A stretch of 53,565 nt of DNA from Micromonospora parastrephiae (GCF_016802865.1 NZ_JAEVHM010000020.1:1-53565), one strand, 5' to 3'; positions 35,001-42,841 are shown, numbered from the stretch's first letter. The notes: generated by a model from the letters alone, not told the origin. Translations and numbers: made by a program.

Positions 35001-35021
35001 ACGCCGCGCCTCGCGCGGCGT
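35001..35021 (+). terminator. Hairpin after tRNA-Asp
   Basis: A perfect 9-bp stem ACGCCGCGC / GCGCGGCGT with a 3-nt loop is followed by TCTG. It would separate tRNA-Asp from tRNA-Phe. Confidence 0.65.
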
Positions 35022-35091
35022 TCTGCGTATCGGAGCGTGTGACCCTGCCAACGGTTCGTCCGGTCGGCGGGTAGCATGAGCCGAGCGGCAC

Positions 35092-35165
35092 GGCCAGGTA
35101 GCTCAGTTGGTACGAGCGTCCGACTGAAAATCGGAAGGTCGGCGGTTCGACCCCGCCCCTGGCCA
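35092..35165 (+). tRNA. tRNA-Phe (anticodon GAA)
   Basis: Acceptor arms GGCCAGG / CCTGGCC, anticodon stem TCCGA / TCGGA with loop CTGAAAA, and T-arm GGTTCGACCCC form a 74-nt cloverleaf. TAGCAT about 20 bp upstream may be its -10 box. Confidence 0.95.
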
Positions 35166-35189
35166 CATAGCCTTTCGCCGGGCTACAGA

Positions 35190-35228
35190 GATCCCCACCA
35201 GCGGAAACGCAGGTGGGGATCTTGCTTT
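35190..35228 (+). terminator. Rho-independent terminator after tRNA-Phe
   Basis: A perfect 10-bp stem GATCCCCACC / GGTGGGGATC is followed by TTGCTTT, the clearest intrinsic terminator in the window. Confidence 0.88.
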
Positions 35229-35252
35229 GTCCGCGAGTGCTGTGGGGCGACC

Positions 35253-35447
35253 TCACGAACTGGAGGCACCGCCCGTGCTGTCCCTCACCCGCTGCCAATA
35301 GAACCCGTCCTCCGGCACCTGCCACAAACGTCCACAGCGGGGACACTCCGCGGTCCTCAGGTAGCGTCGACCGCTTGGTTCCTGCCCCGGTCCGGGCGGG
35401 GGAAGATGTCGGCTACACCAACAGAACAAATATCTGGGACTGCCCAT
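35253..35447 (-). CDS. Possible small zinc-ribbon-like protein
   Basis: An open frame of 64 residues ends with AECPRCGRLWQVPEDGFYWQ, a CxxC pair in a plausible small-protein context, but the N-terminal part (PPPGPGQEPSGRR) looks non-coding and the second Cys pair of a ribbon is not evident. ATG 35447 has only a weak AGGAC upstream. The rest of 35229-35600 shows nothing else I can support. Confidence 0.28.
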   Translation of the reverse strand: MGSPRYLFCWCSRHLPPPGPGQEPSGRRYLRTAECPRCGRLWQVPEDGFYWQRVRDSTGGASSS

Positions 35448-35600
35448 GGGTCCTGAGTATCCACGCCCCGCTGGCGCGCCGCCTCCCCGACTCCGCCGGG
35501 GCGGCTCCGCCCTGCCGACCCCAGCTTGATCCACTCGGCTTCCTGGATATCGGGGTGTCCGTACGCCCCGGATGCCGCGATATCACCGAACCCGAGTTGA

Positions 35601-36705
35601 TCACTGATTGCGGCGCCCCTGCTGGCGGTGCTGCGCCACGCCGCCCTGGATCGCCTCCCACACACTGCGCCCGGCCTGCCACAGGGTCTCGCCCGCCTGC
35701 TCGGCGAGCTGCGCCGCGCTCTGGGCAGCCGCCTGCGCCCCGCCGGACACACCGCCCTGACCACCGTCACCACTACCGGACGGACCCGTACCGGGCGTGG
35801 ACGTCCCCCCGGGTTGGTTGCGCGATTGCCCGGTCCGCGGACCCGCAGACCCCTCGGCGCTCCCCCGGCCCGCACCCTCGGGTCGGCCCTCGGGATGACG
35901 CCCCTCAGGTCGCGGCGCCTGGGCACCCCCGGGTCCCGGGCCACGACCCTCCGAACCGCCAGCCCCCGGTCGCGGCCCCTGGTCACCACCGGCCCCCGGT
36001 CGCGGCCCCTGGTCACCACCCGGCCCCCGGGCCACGACCCTCCGAACCGCCAGGCCCTGGTCCCGGCGCCTTCTCACCGCCGGCCCCCGGGCCACGACCC
36101 TCCGGACCGCCGGCCCCCGGTCGCAAGCCCTGGTCACCACCGGACCCCGGTTGCGCCTGTTCGGCTGGTCCGGGGCCGCCTGCGCGCGGGCCGGGGCCAC
36201 CGGCAGCCGGCCCTGGTCGCCCGGGAGCCGGCCGGGCCTGGTCGCCGACCGCAGGCCCCCGCTGGCCGGGTTCGTCGAGTACGGAACGGCTGTGCCGGGC
36301 CGACGCGGCGACCTCGGCGGCCCCGGCCAACTGTTGCGCGCTGCGGTTCACGTCGTCGATGGCCGTGCCGGCCGACCGGGCGAGCGCCTCGATGATCTGC
36401 GGGTTGTTGTCGATCGTGTCGAGCGCCCGGCCCAGGACCTCCACCAACTGCTCCAACCGCACCCGCAGTTGCGCCTCGGCATGCACCCCGTTGATGTCCA
36501 GCTCGACACCGCGCAGGTGCACCCGTACGCCCGCGTCGAGCTGGAGCAGGTTGGCCAGCCGGGCCCGCAGTGAGAGGTCGGCGTCCAGCCCGTCCACCGC
36601 CAGCCGGATCGAGTCGACCGACACCCTCGGAATGTCGAGCAGGACGTCCGGATCCGCCCCGTCGGCGTGCCGGTCAGGCTTCCGCTGCTGCGCGCTCTCG
36701 CTCAT
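35601..36705 (-). CDS. Conserved N-domain protein with long Gly/Pro/Gln repeat region, apparent frameshift near 36020
   Basis: ATG 36705 (after GGGAGAGC) begins a protein whose first 150 residues look ordinary (DVLLDIPRVSVDSIRLAVDG, LDTIDNNPQIIEALARSAGT). A low-complexity region built from units such as GDQGPRPGAG and GSEGRGPGPG follows. The first frame stops at 36013 (GPGAGW), but the same repeat pattern and a sensible amphipathic C terminus (QAAAQSAAQLAEQAGETLWQ) continue in the neighbouring frame to 35601. Comparing repeat units shows one extra C in the run at 36019-36021. Function is unknown; no signal peptide is seen. Confidence 0.65.
35935..36130. repeat. Degenerate tandem repeats (30-bp and longer units) in Gly/Pro-rich coding region
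   Basis: A 30-bp unit occurs at 35971-36000 and again from 36001, and a CCACGACCCTCCGAACCGCC segment recurs at 35941, 36032 and, with one change, near 36090. It lies within the low-complexity part of the gene ending at 35601 and includes the frame break. Confidence 0.75.
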
Positions 36706-36855
36706 GCTCTCCCGCCCCGCCGCACATCCACCCGGTCGTCCGGGTCGTCCGGCGCGGTTACCCGCTTTCCGGCGGGACATCCCGTCAGTGACGGGCCGGC
36801 GACCGACTGTCGAGATCCGGGCACATGGACAGCTGCACAGCCGGGCATCAGCCGG

Positions 36856-36861
36856 TATGGT
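36856..36861 (+). promoter_or_regulatory. Candidate -10 box, leaderless
   Basis: TATGGT lies 8 bp before the ATG at 36870 of the SRPBCC gene, with no SD between. Confidence 0.35.
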
Positions 36862-36869
36862 CCGGGCCT

Positions 36870-37397
36870 ATGGGACAGGAGATGACTGATCCGGCCGACA
36901 TCCGGCAGGACGCGGAACGGTTCTCCTTACGGTGCAGCCTCCTCGTCCCCGGCAGCCCCGAGCACGCGTTCGCCGTCTTCACCGACGAGCTGACCGACTG
37001 GTGGGTCACCGAGTACACCTGGTCGGGGCCGGAGGCCCTCGCCGAGCTGGGCATGGAGCCACGGGCCGGCGGCATGCTCTACGAAATCGGACCGTACGGC
37101 TTCCGCGCCGACTGGGGCCGGGTGCTCACCTGGGATCCGCCTCGCCGGTTGGTCTTCGCCTGGCAGATCGGCCCGGACCGGGTGCCCGTCCCGGATCCGG
37201 CTCGGGCGAGCGAGGTCGAGGTGCTGTTCCTCCCCGAGGGGGCCGAGCGCACACGAGTCGAACTGGAGCACCGGCACTTCGACCGGCACGGGGAGGCCGC
37301 CGAGGGGTACCGCAAGGCGCTCACCGCCGGTTGGCACGAGTTGCTGAGCCGCTATCTCGCCACGGTGTCGCGCCGCCGCCCCGACGCTTCCGCCTGA
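36870..37397 (+). CDS. SRPBCC / AHSA1-like domain protein
   Basis: The 175-residue protein matches the START-like fold of the AHSA1/SRPBCC family: RCSLLVPGSPEHAFAVFTDE (first strand and helix), WWVTEYTWSG, a central RLVFAWQIGPDR strand pair, TRVELEHRHFDRHG and a C-terminal helix YRKALTAGWHELLSRYL. Such proteins bind hydrophobic ligands or act as stress-linked regulators; the ligand is unknown. ATG 36870 fits a leaderless start; ATG 36882 directly abuts an AGGAG that is too close for use. It is convergent with the DUF2786 gene, 15 bp apart. Confidence 0.78.
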   Translation: MGQEMTDPADIRQDAERFSLRCSLLVPGSPEHAFAVFTDELTDWWVTEYTWSGPEALAELGMEPRAGGMLYEIGPYGFRADWGRVLTWDPPRRLVFAWQIGPDRVPVPDPARASEVEVLFLPEGAERTRVELEHRHFDRHGEAAEGYRKALTAGWHELLSRYLATVSRRRPDASA

Positions 37398-37412
37398 CCG
37401 ACCGGTACGGTT

Positions 37413-38120
37413 TCAGCGGCCGAGGCGCCGATCGGCGGCGGAGCTGCCGCTGAGGTTCCGGCCACCCAGGTCGGCGCGGCTCCCGGCCTCGGCCCCGGAG
37501 CCGAACCCGGTCCCGCCCAGCCGGCGCCGCGGTGCGGTGCGCAGCCGCGGGTACTGCTCGGCGAGCCGTCGCTGTACCCGATCCGAGCGGTCGGCGAGCA
37601 CCAGCGCCACCGACGGGGTGCCCGATTCGCTGGCGGCCGCCGTCTCCGCCGCCCAGAGCCGACCGCCGATGACCTCCGCGAAGCCGGCCAGCCAGGACCG
37701 GCGGAAAGCGGCGGGATGGTCGTCGGCGGGCACCGGTGTGGCGGCCAGGCCGTGCGCCGCCTGCACGAGCAGCGAGGTGAAGAGCAGGTCGACGCGTTCC
37801 AGGTCGCTGGCGAAGCCGAACAGGTGCAGCGCGAACCCGTTGCTCTGCCGGCGGCGTACGCATCGACAGCGCAGCGGCTCGGCGACCGCGGCGAGCAGCC
37901 CCACCTTGTCCCGGGCGTACGGGGCGACGATGTCCAGCACCCGGTCGCCGACCGGGTCGGTGGCCGGGTCGCGGGCGGCGAGCAGCGCCCGGTCCACCCC
38001 GTAGCGCGCGATCAGCTCGGTGGCCTTGGCGGTGAACGCGGCCGACTCGGCGGGTGTGCAGGCCGGGTCCTCCGCCTGGGCGAGCAGCTTGCGCACCTTG
38101 CTGAGCATGGCCTCGGACAT
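37413..38120 (-). CDS. DUF2786-domain protein
   Basis: The 235-residue protein opens with MLSKVRKLLAQAEDPACTPA and FTAKATELIARYGVD, the DUF2786 motif (about 4-42). A middle domain with LFGFASDLERVDLLFTSLLV and FRRSWLAGFAEVIGGRLWAA follows, then an Arg/Gly-rich tail (about 195-235) with no clear fold. The family occurs in phage and bacterial proteins of unknown role. ATG 38120 begins at the usual N terminus. It is monocistronic between convergent and divergent neighbours. Confidence 0.8.
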   Translation of the reverse strand: MSEAMLSKVRKLLAQAEDPACTPAESAAFTAKATELIARYGVDRALLAARDPATDPVGDRVLDIVAPYARDKVGLLAAVAEPLRCRCVRRRQSNGFALHLFGFASDLERVDLLFTSLLVQAAHGLAATPVPADDHPAAFRRSWLAGFAEVIGGRLWAAETAAASESGTPSVALVLADRSDRVQRRLAEQYPRLRTAPRRRLGGTGFGSGAEAGSRADLGGRNLSGSSAADRRLGR

Positions 38121-38200
38121 GTTCCAGAGCTATCACACGGGCCGGACAGGACCGGGCCGCACCGCTATTGATCGATCAGTATCATCGTCACGGTCCGCTC

Positions 38201-38221
38201 GACCGTCCAATAAGGACGGTC
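38201..38221. promoter_or_regulatory. Perfect 8-bp inverted repeat, candidate operator or leader hairpin
   Basis: GACCGTCC and GGACGGTC flank AATAA, 25 bp before the start of the secreted 146-residue protein. A second palindrome, TGATCGATCA, lies at 38169-38178. Confidence 0.4.
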
Positions 38222-38245
38222 AGTCTACTGTTTCCGGAGGCCCGC

Positions 38246-38686
38246 ATGTCATCTCCGACCGCTCGCCTGCTCGCCGTCGCCACGGCCGCCGCGCTCCTCG
38301 CCGCCGGCACGCCGGCGCGGGCCGCGCAGACCACCCCGGTCACGCCCGCCGCCCCCGGCGAGAACCTCTTCGCCCCTCTGGCCACCTGCTACGGCGGCGC
38401 CGTCCGGTCGTTCTTCCAGACCGGCGGCTACGGGGGCCAGGCCGGCACCTACCGCACCACGACCCGCTGCCGCGACATCAACGTACGGAACGCCAGCGCG
38501 TACGGCACCGAGGCGTGCGTGATCTTCGTCGACAAGACGAGCGCCTGCAACTACTGGACCTACCTACCGGCCAACTCGGGCTGGACAACCGTCGCGACGA
38601 ACGTCCGCGACGGGGTCAATTTCCGGGTCCGCTTCGAGAACCTGCGCTACGAGTACGAGCCGCTGGTGGCGTACCACGCGTTCTGA
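38246..38686 (+). CDS. Small secreted protein with four cysteines
   Basis: The 146-residue product has a signal peptide (LLAVATAAALLAAGTPARAA, about 8-27) and a compact mature domain with four Cys (LATCYGG, TRCRDIN, EACVIFV, SACNYWT), enough for two disulfides, and aromatic-rich strands (YWTYLPAN, VRFENLRYEYEPLVAYHAF). ATG 38246 follows GGAGG. I do not recognise the family; it resembles small secreted inhibitor-like or binding proteins of actinomycetes. Inverted repeats upstream suggest regulated expression. Confidence 0.8.
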   Translation: MSSPTARLLAVATAAALLAAGTPARAAQTTPVTPAAPGENLFAPLATCYGGAVRSFFQTGGYGGQAGTYRTTTRCRDINVRNASAYGTEACVIFVDKTSACNYWTYLPANSGWTTVATNVRDGVNFRVRFENLRYEYEPLVAYHAF

Positions 38687-38707
38687 CCGATCCGCGCCCG
38701 CGGCACG

Positions 38708-39097
38708 TCACCCCGCGCGGCTGCGCAGGGTCGCGATCGTCGAGCCGGCGAGCGTGAGCAGGCAGTCGGGCAGCAGCCCGTCGGCGACGGCCGCGCCGAA
38801 CAGCGCCTCCCCGGTGGGTACGTCCCGGTTGGCGTACGCGCTGACGAAGCGGGCCACCCAGCGGGTGTCGTACTCCGCCTGGTCGATCCCCGGGAAGTCC
38901 AGCGCGGCTCCGCTCTCCGGCGGTGCATCACCGATCATCGTCGCGGCCAGGCACCAGGCGACCCCGTACGCGCCGCTCAGGCCGGCCCGGTCGACGACCG
39001 CGTCGAACGCTCCCACCACCGCGTCCTGGTCCCCGTCCAACGCCGAGCTGAGCACGGCGGCCGCATCGTCGAACGTCTGCTGTGGTAGGTCGGTCAC
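38708..39097 (-). CDS. Conserved hypothetical protein, Ala/Asp-rich, 129 residues
   Basis: The acidic soluble protein contains FDDAAAVLSSALDGDQDAVV, GVAWCLAATMIGDAP and VARFVSAYANRDVPTGEALF, helical in character, with no motif I can assign. GTG 39097 was chosen because TACTGT lies 7 bp upstream, a leaderless arrangement; GTG 39106 is also possible. It converges with the secreted protein gene and diverges from the binding lipoprotein gene. Confidence 0.65.
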   Translation of the reverse strand: MTDLPQQTFDDAAAVLSSALDGDQDAVVGAFDAVVDRAGLSGAYGVAWCLAATMIGDAPPESGAALDFPGIDQAEYDTRWVARFVSAYANRDVPTGEALFGAAVADGLLPDCLLTLAGSTIATLRSRAG

Positions 39098-39104
39098 GCA
39101 GCGC

Positions 39105-39110
39105 ACAGTA
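39105..39110 (-). promoter_or_regulatory. Candidate -10 box, leaderless
   Basis: TACTGT lies 7 bp before GTG 39097 on the minus strand. Confidence 0.33.
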
Positions 39111-39252
39111 CGAGGGCCGGTCAAGGCCGCCAGCGATCGTCACTCTCCGTGTTCAGGGCGGGCGACCTGCGCATTAGGCCACCTCCACGGTCCCGCCGCC
39201 GGCCTCGGCACGCTAATGTGCGCAGCGGACCTTCGCCGGAGGAAGGACGACC

Positions 39253-40596
39253 ATGCTCGTATCACGCCGCTCGCGGGTTGCCACACTGGCCGCCTGCGCG
39301 ACGATCCTGCTCGCCACAAGCGCTTGCGGGGATGACAAGGCCGAGGAGGGAAGCGCCCAACAGGTGCGCCTCTACGGCACGGACGGCAACATGCTCAACT
39401 CCTATCCAGCGGAGTTGAAGGAACGGGCCAACCTGGTCGACGGGATGAAGGGAACCACGCCCCTCACTCCTCTGCCCGAGGACTTCAAGGGCCGGCTACG
39501 GTCCGTCAATCCGGCGCTGACGGACTACCTGTACTCCGCCGAGACGTACGACGCGGTGGTGATCGGGGTGCTCGCCGCCCAGTTGGCCGGGAGCACCGAC
39601 CCGGCGGCCATCGCCAAGCAGATCGTCGGCGTGACCAACAACGGCCAGCGCTGCGAAGATCCGGCCAGTTGCCTCTCGTTGGCCCGCAGCGGGCAGGACA
39701 TCGAGTACCGCAGCGTGTCGCTGACCCGGGCGGGCTTCACCGAGAAGGGTGAGCCGGCCACCGCGAGCTACGCGACGCTGACCTTCGACGGGCAGCAGAT
39801 CAACGACGGCAAGACCGAGTTCGTCGGGGCCGGCACCGAGTCGGCGGCGAGCACCAAGACGCCGCCGAAGCCGAAGAAGGAGCGTCCGGGCGCCAAGCCG
39901 GACCAGGAGCCACTGATCGTGGGTGGCCTGCTGCCGAAGACCGGTGACCTGGCGATCGCCTACCCGCCGATGGCCGCCGGCGCGGCGCTGGCGATCAAGG
40001 AGATCAACGCCGCCGGCGGCGCGCTCGGCAAGCCGGTCACCTGGATCGATGGCGACGACGGCACGAGCCTCACGGTGGCCAGGGCGACCGTGGCCAAGCA
40101 CGTGACGGACGGGGCCAGTCTGATCATCGGCGCGGGCGCCTCGGGCATTTCCCGCGAGGTGCTGCCGGACGTGGTGAAGGCCGGGAAGATCCTCTTTTCG
40201 CCGTGCAACACCGACAGCAGCCTCACCGACGTCGAGGACAAGGGCCTCTACTTCCGTACCGCCCCGCCGGACAGCCTGCAGGGTCGGGCGCTGGCCGACG
40301 TGATCCTCCGCGACGGATCGCAGAAGATCGTCATCGTCGCCCGCAAGGACTCCTACGGCGAGGGCCTTCAGGCCACCGTCCGCGACGAGCTGGAGAAGGC
40401 CGGCATCGCCGAGGACCGACTCAAGCTGATGACGTACGAGCCGCCGGCCGACGCGAAGGCCCCACCGGTGGACTTCACCGCCGGCGCGAAGGAGATCAAG
40501 GAGTTCGGCGCGGACGCCGTGCTGCTCATCGGCTTCGGTGAGTCCGCACAGGTGATCCGGGCGCTCGCCGACAACGGGGTGCCGATCCGGCACTGA
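39253..40596 (+). CDS. ABC-type branched-chain amino acid-like binding lipoprotein, circularly permuted
   Basis: The 447-residue lipoprotein (lipobox ATSAC, Cys25) belongs to the type 1 periplasmic-binding fold, but the halves are in reverse order. Residues about 36-190 (VRLYGTDGNMLNSY, YSAETYDAVVIGVLAAQLAG, GQRCEDPASCLSLARSGQDI) match what is normally the C-terminal half of LivJ-like proteins. A Lys/Pro-rich linker (about 195-218) follows, then residues about 222-447 (LIVGGLLPKTGDLAIAYPPM, GKPVTWIDGDDGT, LLIGFGESAQVIRAL) match the normal N-terminal half. The protein ends at ADNGVPIRH, exactly where the first half would join. GGAGGAAGG precedes the start. No permease or ATPase is adjacent. 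Confidence 0.85.
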   Translation: MLVSRRSRVATLAACATILLATSACGDDKAEEGSAQQVRLYGTDGNMLNSYPAELKERANLVDGMKGTTPLTPLPEDFKGRLRSVNPALTDYLYSAETYDAVVIGVLAAQLAGSTDPAAIAKQIVGVTNNGQRCEDPASCLSLARSGQDIEYRSVSLTRAGFTEKGEPATASYATLTFDGQQINDGKTEFVGAGTESAASTKTPPKPKKERPGAKPDQEPLIVGGLLPKTGDLAIAYPPMAAGAALAIKEINAAGGALGKPVTWIDGDDGTSLTVARATVAKHVTDGASLIIGAGASGISREVLPDVVKAGKILFSPCNTDSSLTDVEDKGLYFRTAPPDSLQGRALADVILRDGSQKIVIVARKDSYGEGLQATVRDELEKAGIAEDRLKLMTYEPPADAKAPPVDFTAGAKEIKEFGADAVLLIGFGESAQVIRALADNGVPIRH

Positions 40597-40620
40597 GCAC
40601 GTCCCCACGGACCACGGACG

Positions 40621-40647
40621 GCCGCACCGGCAGCTCGCCGGTGCGGC
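40621..40647. terminator. Hairpin terminator between convergent genes
   Basis: A perfect 11-bp stem GCCGCACCGGC / GCCGGTGCGGC with a 5-nt loop lies 24 bp past the lipoprotein stop and 15 bp from the crotonase stop; it can serve both strands. Confidence 0.7.
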
Positions 40648-40662
40648 GTCGCCGTTCACGGG

Positions 40663-41406
40663 TCACCGGTTGCGGCGTCGCTCCAGGAACTCGGTCATCC
40701 GGCGGTGCTTCTCGTCGTCCTCGAAGAGCACCGCCTGGCTGACCAGGTCGAGTTGCGGGTGCGCGGCGGCCGGCGCGTCCACCGCCAGCTTGGTCAGGCG
40801 CAGCGCCAGCGGCGAGCCGAGGGCCATCTCGTCCAGCAGCCCGTGCGCCACCTTCAGCAGCTCACCGGGCTCGTCCACCACCCGGTTCACCAGGCCGATC
40901 CGCAGCGCCTCGTCGGCGTCCACACGCCGGCCGGTGAAGAGCAGCTCCTTCGCCCGGCCCTCGCCGACGAGGGCGGGCAGCCGGTGGGTCGCGCCGGCAC
41001 CGGCCAGGATGCCCAACCGCACCTCAGGCTGACCGAAGACCGCGCGCGCCGTGCACACCCGCAGATCGCAGGCGTACGCCAGCTCGGCGCCGCCGCCCAA
41101 CGCCGGGCCGTCCACGGCGGCCACGGTCGGCATCGGCAGTGCCCGGATCCGGGCGAACGCAGCCGAGTTGATCGCGGCCAGGGCGTCGGTGCGGCCCCGC
41201 TCCCGGAGCTGGCCGATGTCCGCGCCGCCAGCGAAGATGCCGGCCACCCCACCGGTGAGCAGCAGTAGCCGGGGACGGGCCTCCAACTCGGCGCAGACCT
41301 CATGCAGCTCGGCGATCAGGTCGGCGTCGATGGCGTTGCGCTTCTCCGGACGGTCCAGGGTGACCACCAGCCGGTCCGACCGTTCCTCGATCCGCAGGCC
41401 GCTCAC
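40663..41406 (-). CDS. Enoyl-CoA hydratase
   Basis: The 247-residue crotonase has IEERSDRLVVTLDRPEKRNA at the N terminus, GIFAGGADIGQLRERG (first oxyanion-hole segment) and GPALGGGAELAYACDLRVC (second), followed by GQPEVRLGILAGAGATHRLP with the Glu/Gly positions typical of enoyl-CoA hydratases, which hydrate trans-2-enoyl-CoA in beta-oxidation. GTG 41406 was chosen because GGAAGG, supplied by the tandem repeat, lies 8 bp upstream; GTG 41415 is an alternative. Together with the dehydrogenase upstream it forms two consecutive steps of fatty-acid degradation. Confidence 0.9.
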   Translation of the reverse strand: MSGLRIEERSDRLVVTLDRPEKRNAIDADLIAELHEVCAELEARPRLLLLTGGVAGIFAGGADIGQLRERGRTDALAAINSAAFARIRALPMPTVAAVDGPALGGGAELAYACDLRVCTARAVFGQPEVRLGILAGAGATHRLPALVGEGRAKELLFTGRRVDADEALRIGLVNRVVDEPGELLKVAHGLLDEMALGSPLALRLTKLAVDAPAAAHPQLDLVSQAVLFEDDEKHRRMTEFLERRRNR

Positions 41407-41520
41407 TGTGCCCACCTTCCGTTCGCGACTGCGGGGCTCGCAAGCTCACTCCTCGCGCTCACTGTGCCCACCTTCCGTTCACGACTGCGGGGCTCGCAAG
41501 CTCACTCCTCGCGCTCACTG
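41402..41520 (-). repeat. Two tandem 56-bp spacer repeats plus partial third, between two beta-oxidation genes
   Basis: On the minus strand a 56-bp unit opening CAGTGAGCGCGAGGAGTGAG and ending GGAAGGTGGGCA occurs twice with one mismatch, and the start of a third unit merges into the crotonase start. The dehydrogenase TGA stop lies in the first CAGTGAGC and the last unit supplies the SD for the crotonase. Related to 4789-4847. Confidence 0.88.
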
Positions 41521-42371
41521 CTTCACCCCGCCGCTCCAGCGGTAGAAGCCGTGCCCGGACTTCTTGCCCAGGCGCCCGGCGGACACCATCTCCTCCAGCA
41601 GGGGCGGCGGCGCGAAGCGGGCCCCGTACGCGGCCTGGAGGGTGCGGGCGATGTCCAGCCGCACGTCCAGGCGACCAGGTCGGTGAGTTCCAGCGGGCCG
41701 ATCGGGTGCCGGTAGCCCAGCACCATGGCCTTGTCGATGTCGGCCGGGCTGGCCACCTCGTCGGCGACCATCCGGATCGCCTCGAGTCCGAGTGTGACGC
41801 CGAGCCGGGAGGTCGCGAAGCCGGGCATGTCGCGTACCACGACGGGGTCCTTGCCCAACCGGCCGGCGAGCGCGACGGCCGCGGCGGTGGTCTCCTCGGC
41901 GGTGGCCGGGCCGACCACGATCTCCAGCAGCGCCATCGCCCAGACCGGGTTGAAGAAGTGCAGGCCGAGGAAGCGCTCGGGCGCGTCCAGCCCGGCGGCC
42001 AGCTCGCCGATGGCGATGCTGGACGTGTTGCTGCCCAGCAGCGCCGGGCCCAGCGCGGCGGCCTCACGCAGCACCGCGCGCTTCAGGTCGAGCCGCTCCG
42101 GCACCGCCTCGACGATCACCTCCGGGGCGGGGACCACGTCGGCGAGGGTCGGACGCAGGGTCACCCGCAGCCGGTTCGCGGCGGCCTCGTCGGCGCTCAA
42201 CTTCCCGCGTTGCACGGCCCGCTCCCAGAGGTCGGCGAGTCGGTTCAGTGCCGTCGCGCCCCGGCCGGGATCCACCTCGACCAGCTCCACGGCGTGCCCC
42301 GAACCGGCCGCCACGTACGCGATGCCCAGCCCCATCGTTCCGGCACCGACGACCACGAAACGTTCGCTCAT
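41515..42371 (-). CDS. 3-hydroxyacyl-CoA dehydrogenase, apparent frameshift near 41672
   Basis: The N-terminal NAD-binding domain begins RFVVVGAGTMGLGIAYVAAG and carries SNTSSIAIGELAAG and LGLHFFNPVWAM, the hallmarks of 3-hydroxybutyryl/3-hydroxyacyl-CoA dehydrogenases. After PIGPLELTDLV the frame becomes Arg/Ser-rich, while the adjacent frame gives LDVRLDIARTLQAAYGARF and KKSGHGFYRW, the normal C-terminal domain, ending at 41515. One missing G (GTCGGCC read as GTCGCC) explains the break. ATG 42371 follows GGGAGG. The reaction is NAD-linked oxidation of 3-hydroxyacyl-CoA, the step after the hydratase encoded downstream. Confidence 0.82.
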
Positions 42372-42545
42372 CACGCCTCCCTGTCCCGCCCGGCGCGCGC
42401 GGGGTCCCCGCCACGCCGGCCCGGGTGATCCGCCCGCTGCGCTCGCTCATGGTGCGACCCTAGACAGCTCGGGCCTGGGAGATGCGTGGGGGAGCGCGGG
42501 TTCGGGTACTGACCATCCGTCAACCGAGGGAAGGACCGCATCGAC

Positions 42546-42833
42546 ATGAGCCAGGCACCGGAGAGCGTCACCGACTCCGAGATCGTGGAGACCCGGGGCG
42601 ACGAGCGGGTGGAGTTGCTGCGCGCCGACACCAACAACGACGGCAAGACCGACGTGTGGGTGGTGGACACCGACGGCGACGGCAAGGCCGACCTGTTCCA
42701 GTTCGACACCGACGGTGACGGCAAGGTGGACATCACCATGGTCGACATCGACGAGGACGGTCAGCCGGACGAGGTGGTCGACGGCGACGGCGGCCTTCCG
42801 CCCGAGCAGCTCCCCCCGACCGTCCAGGTCTGA
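42546..42833 (+). CDS. Asp-rich 13-residue-repeat protein, probable calcium binding
   Basis: The 95-residue acidic protein has four consecutive 13-residue repeats starting at residues 28, 41, 54 and 67. Each is a D-x-[DN]-x-DG-x-x-D loop (DTNNDGKTD, DTDGDGKAD, DTDGDGKVD, DIDEDGQPD) followed by a short strand (VWVV, LFQF, ITMV). The loops resemble EF-hand/dockerin calcium sites, but the helices of EF-hands are absent, so a stacked beta structure is more likely. There is no signal peptide, so it is apparently cytoplasmic. The start follows GGAAGGACCGC. Its partner is unknown. Confidence 0.8.
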   Translation: MSQAPESVTDSEIVETRGDERVELLRADTNNDGKTDVWVVDTDGDGKADLFQFDTDGDGKVDITMVDIDEDGQPDEVVDGDGGLPPEQLPPTVQV

Positions 42834-42841
42834 GACGTACG

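Noticed and set aside
34815..35228. tRNA array as an integration site for a mobile element
   Set aside because: No integrase, no repeated tRNA 3' end and no change of composition beside it.
35935..36130. Possible CRISPR-like repeats
   Set aside because: Units are contiguous, coding and without spacers; they form a low-complexity protein region.
40663..42371. Hydratase and dehydrogenase as a bifunctional fusion
   Set aside because: They are separated by stop codons within the 56-bp repeats and have separate start signals.
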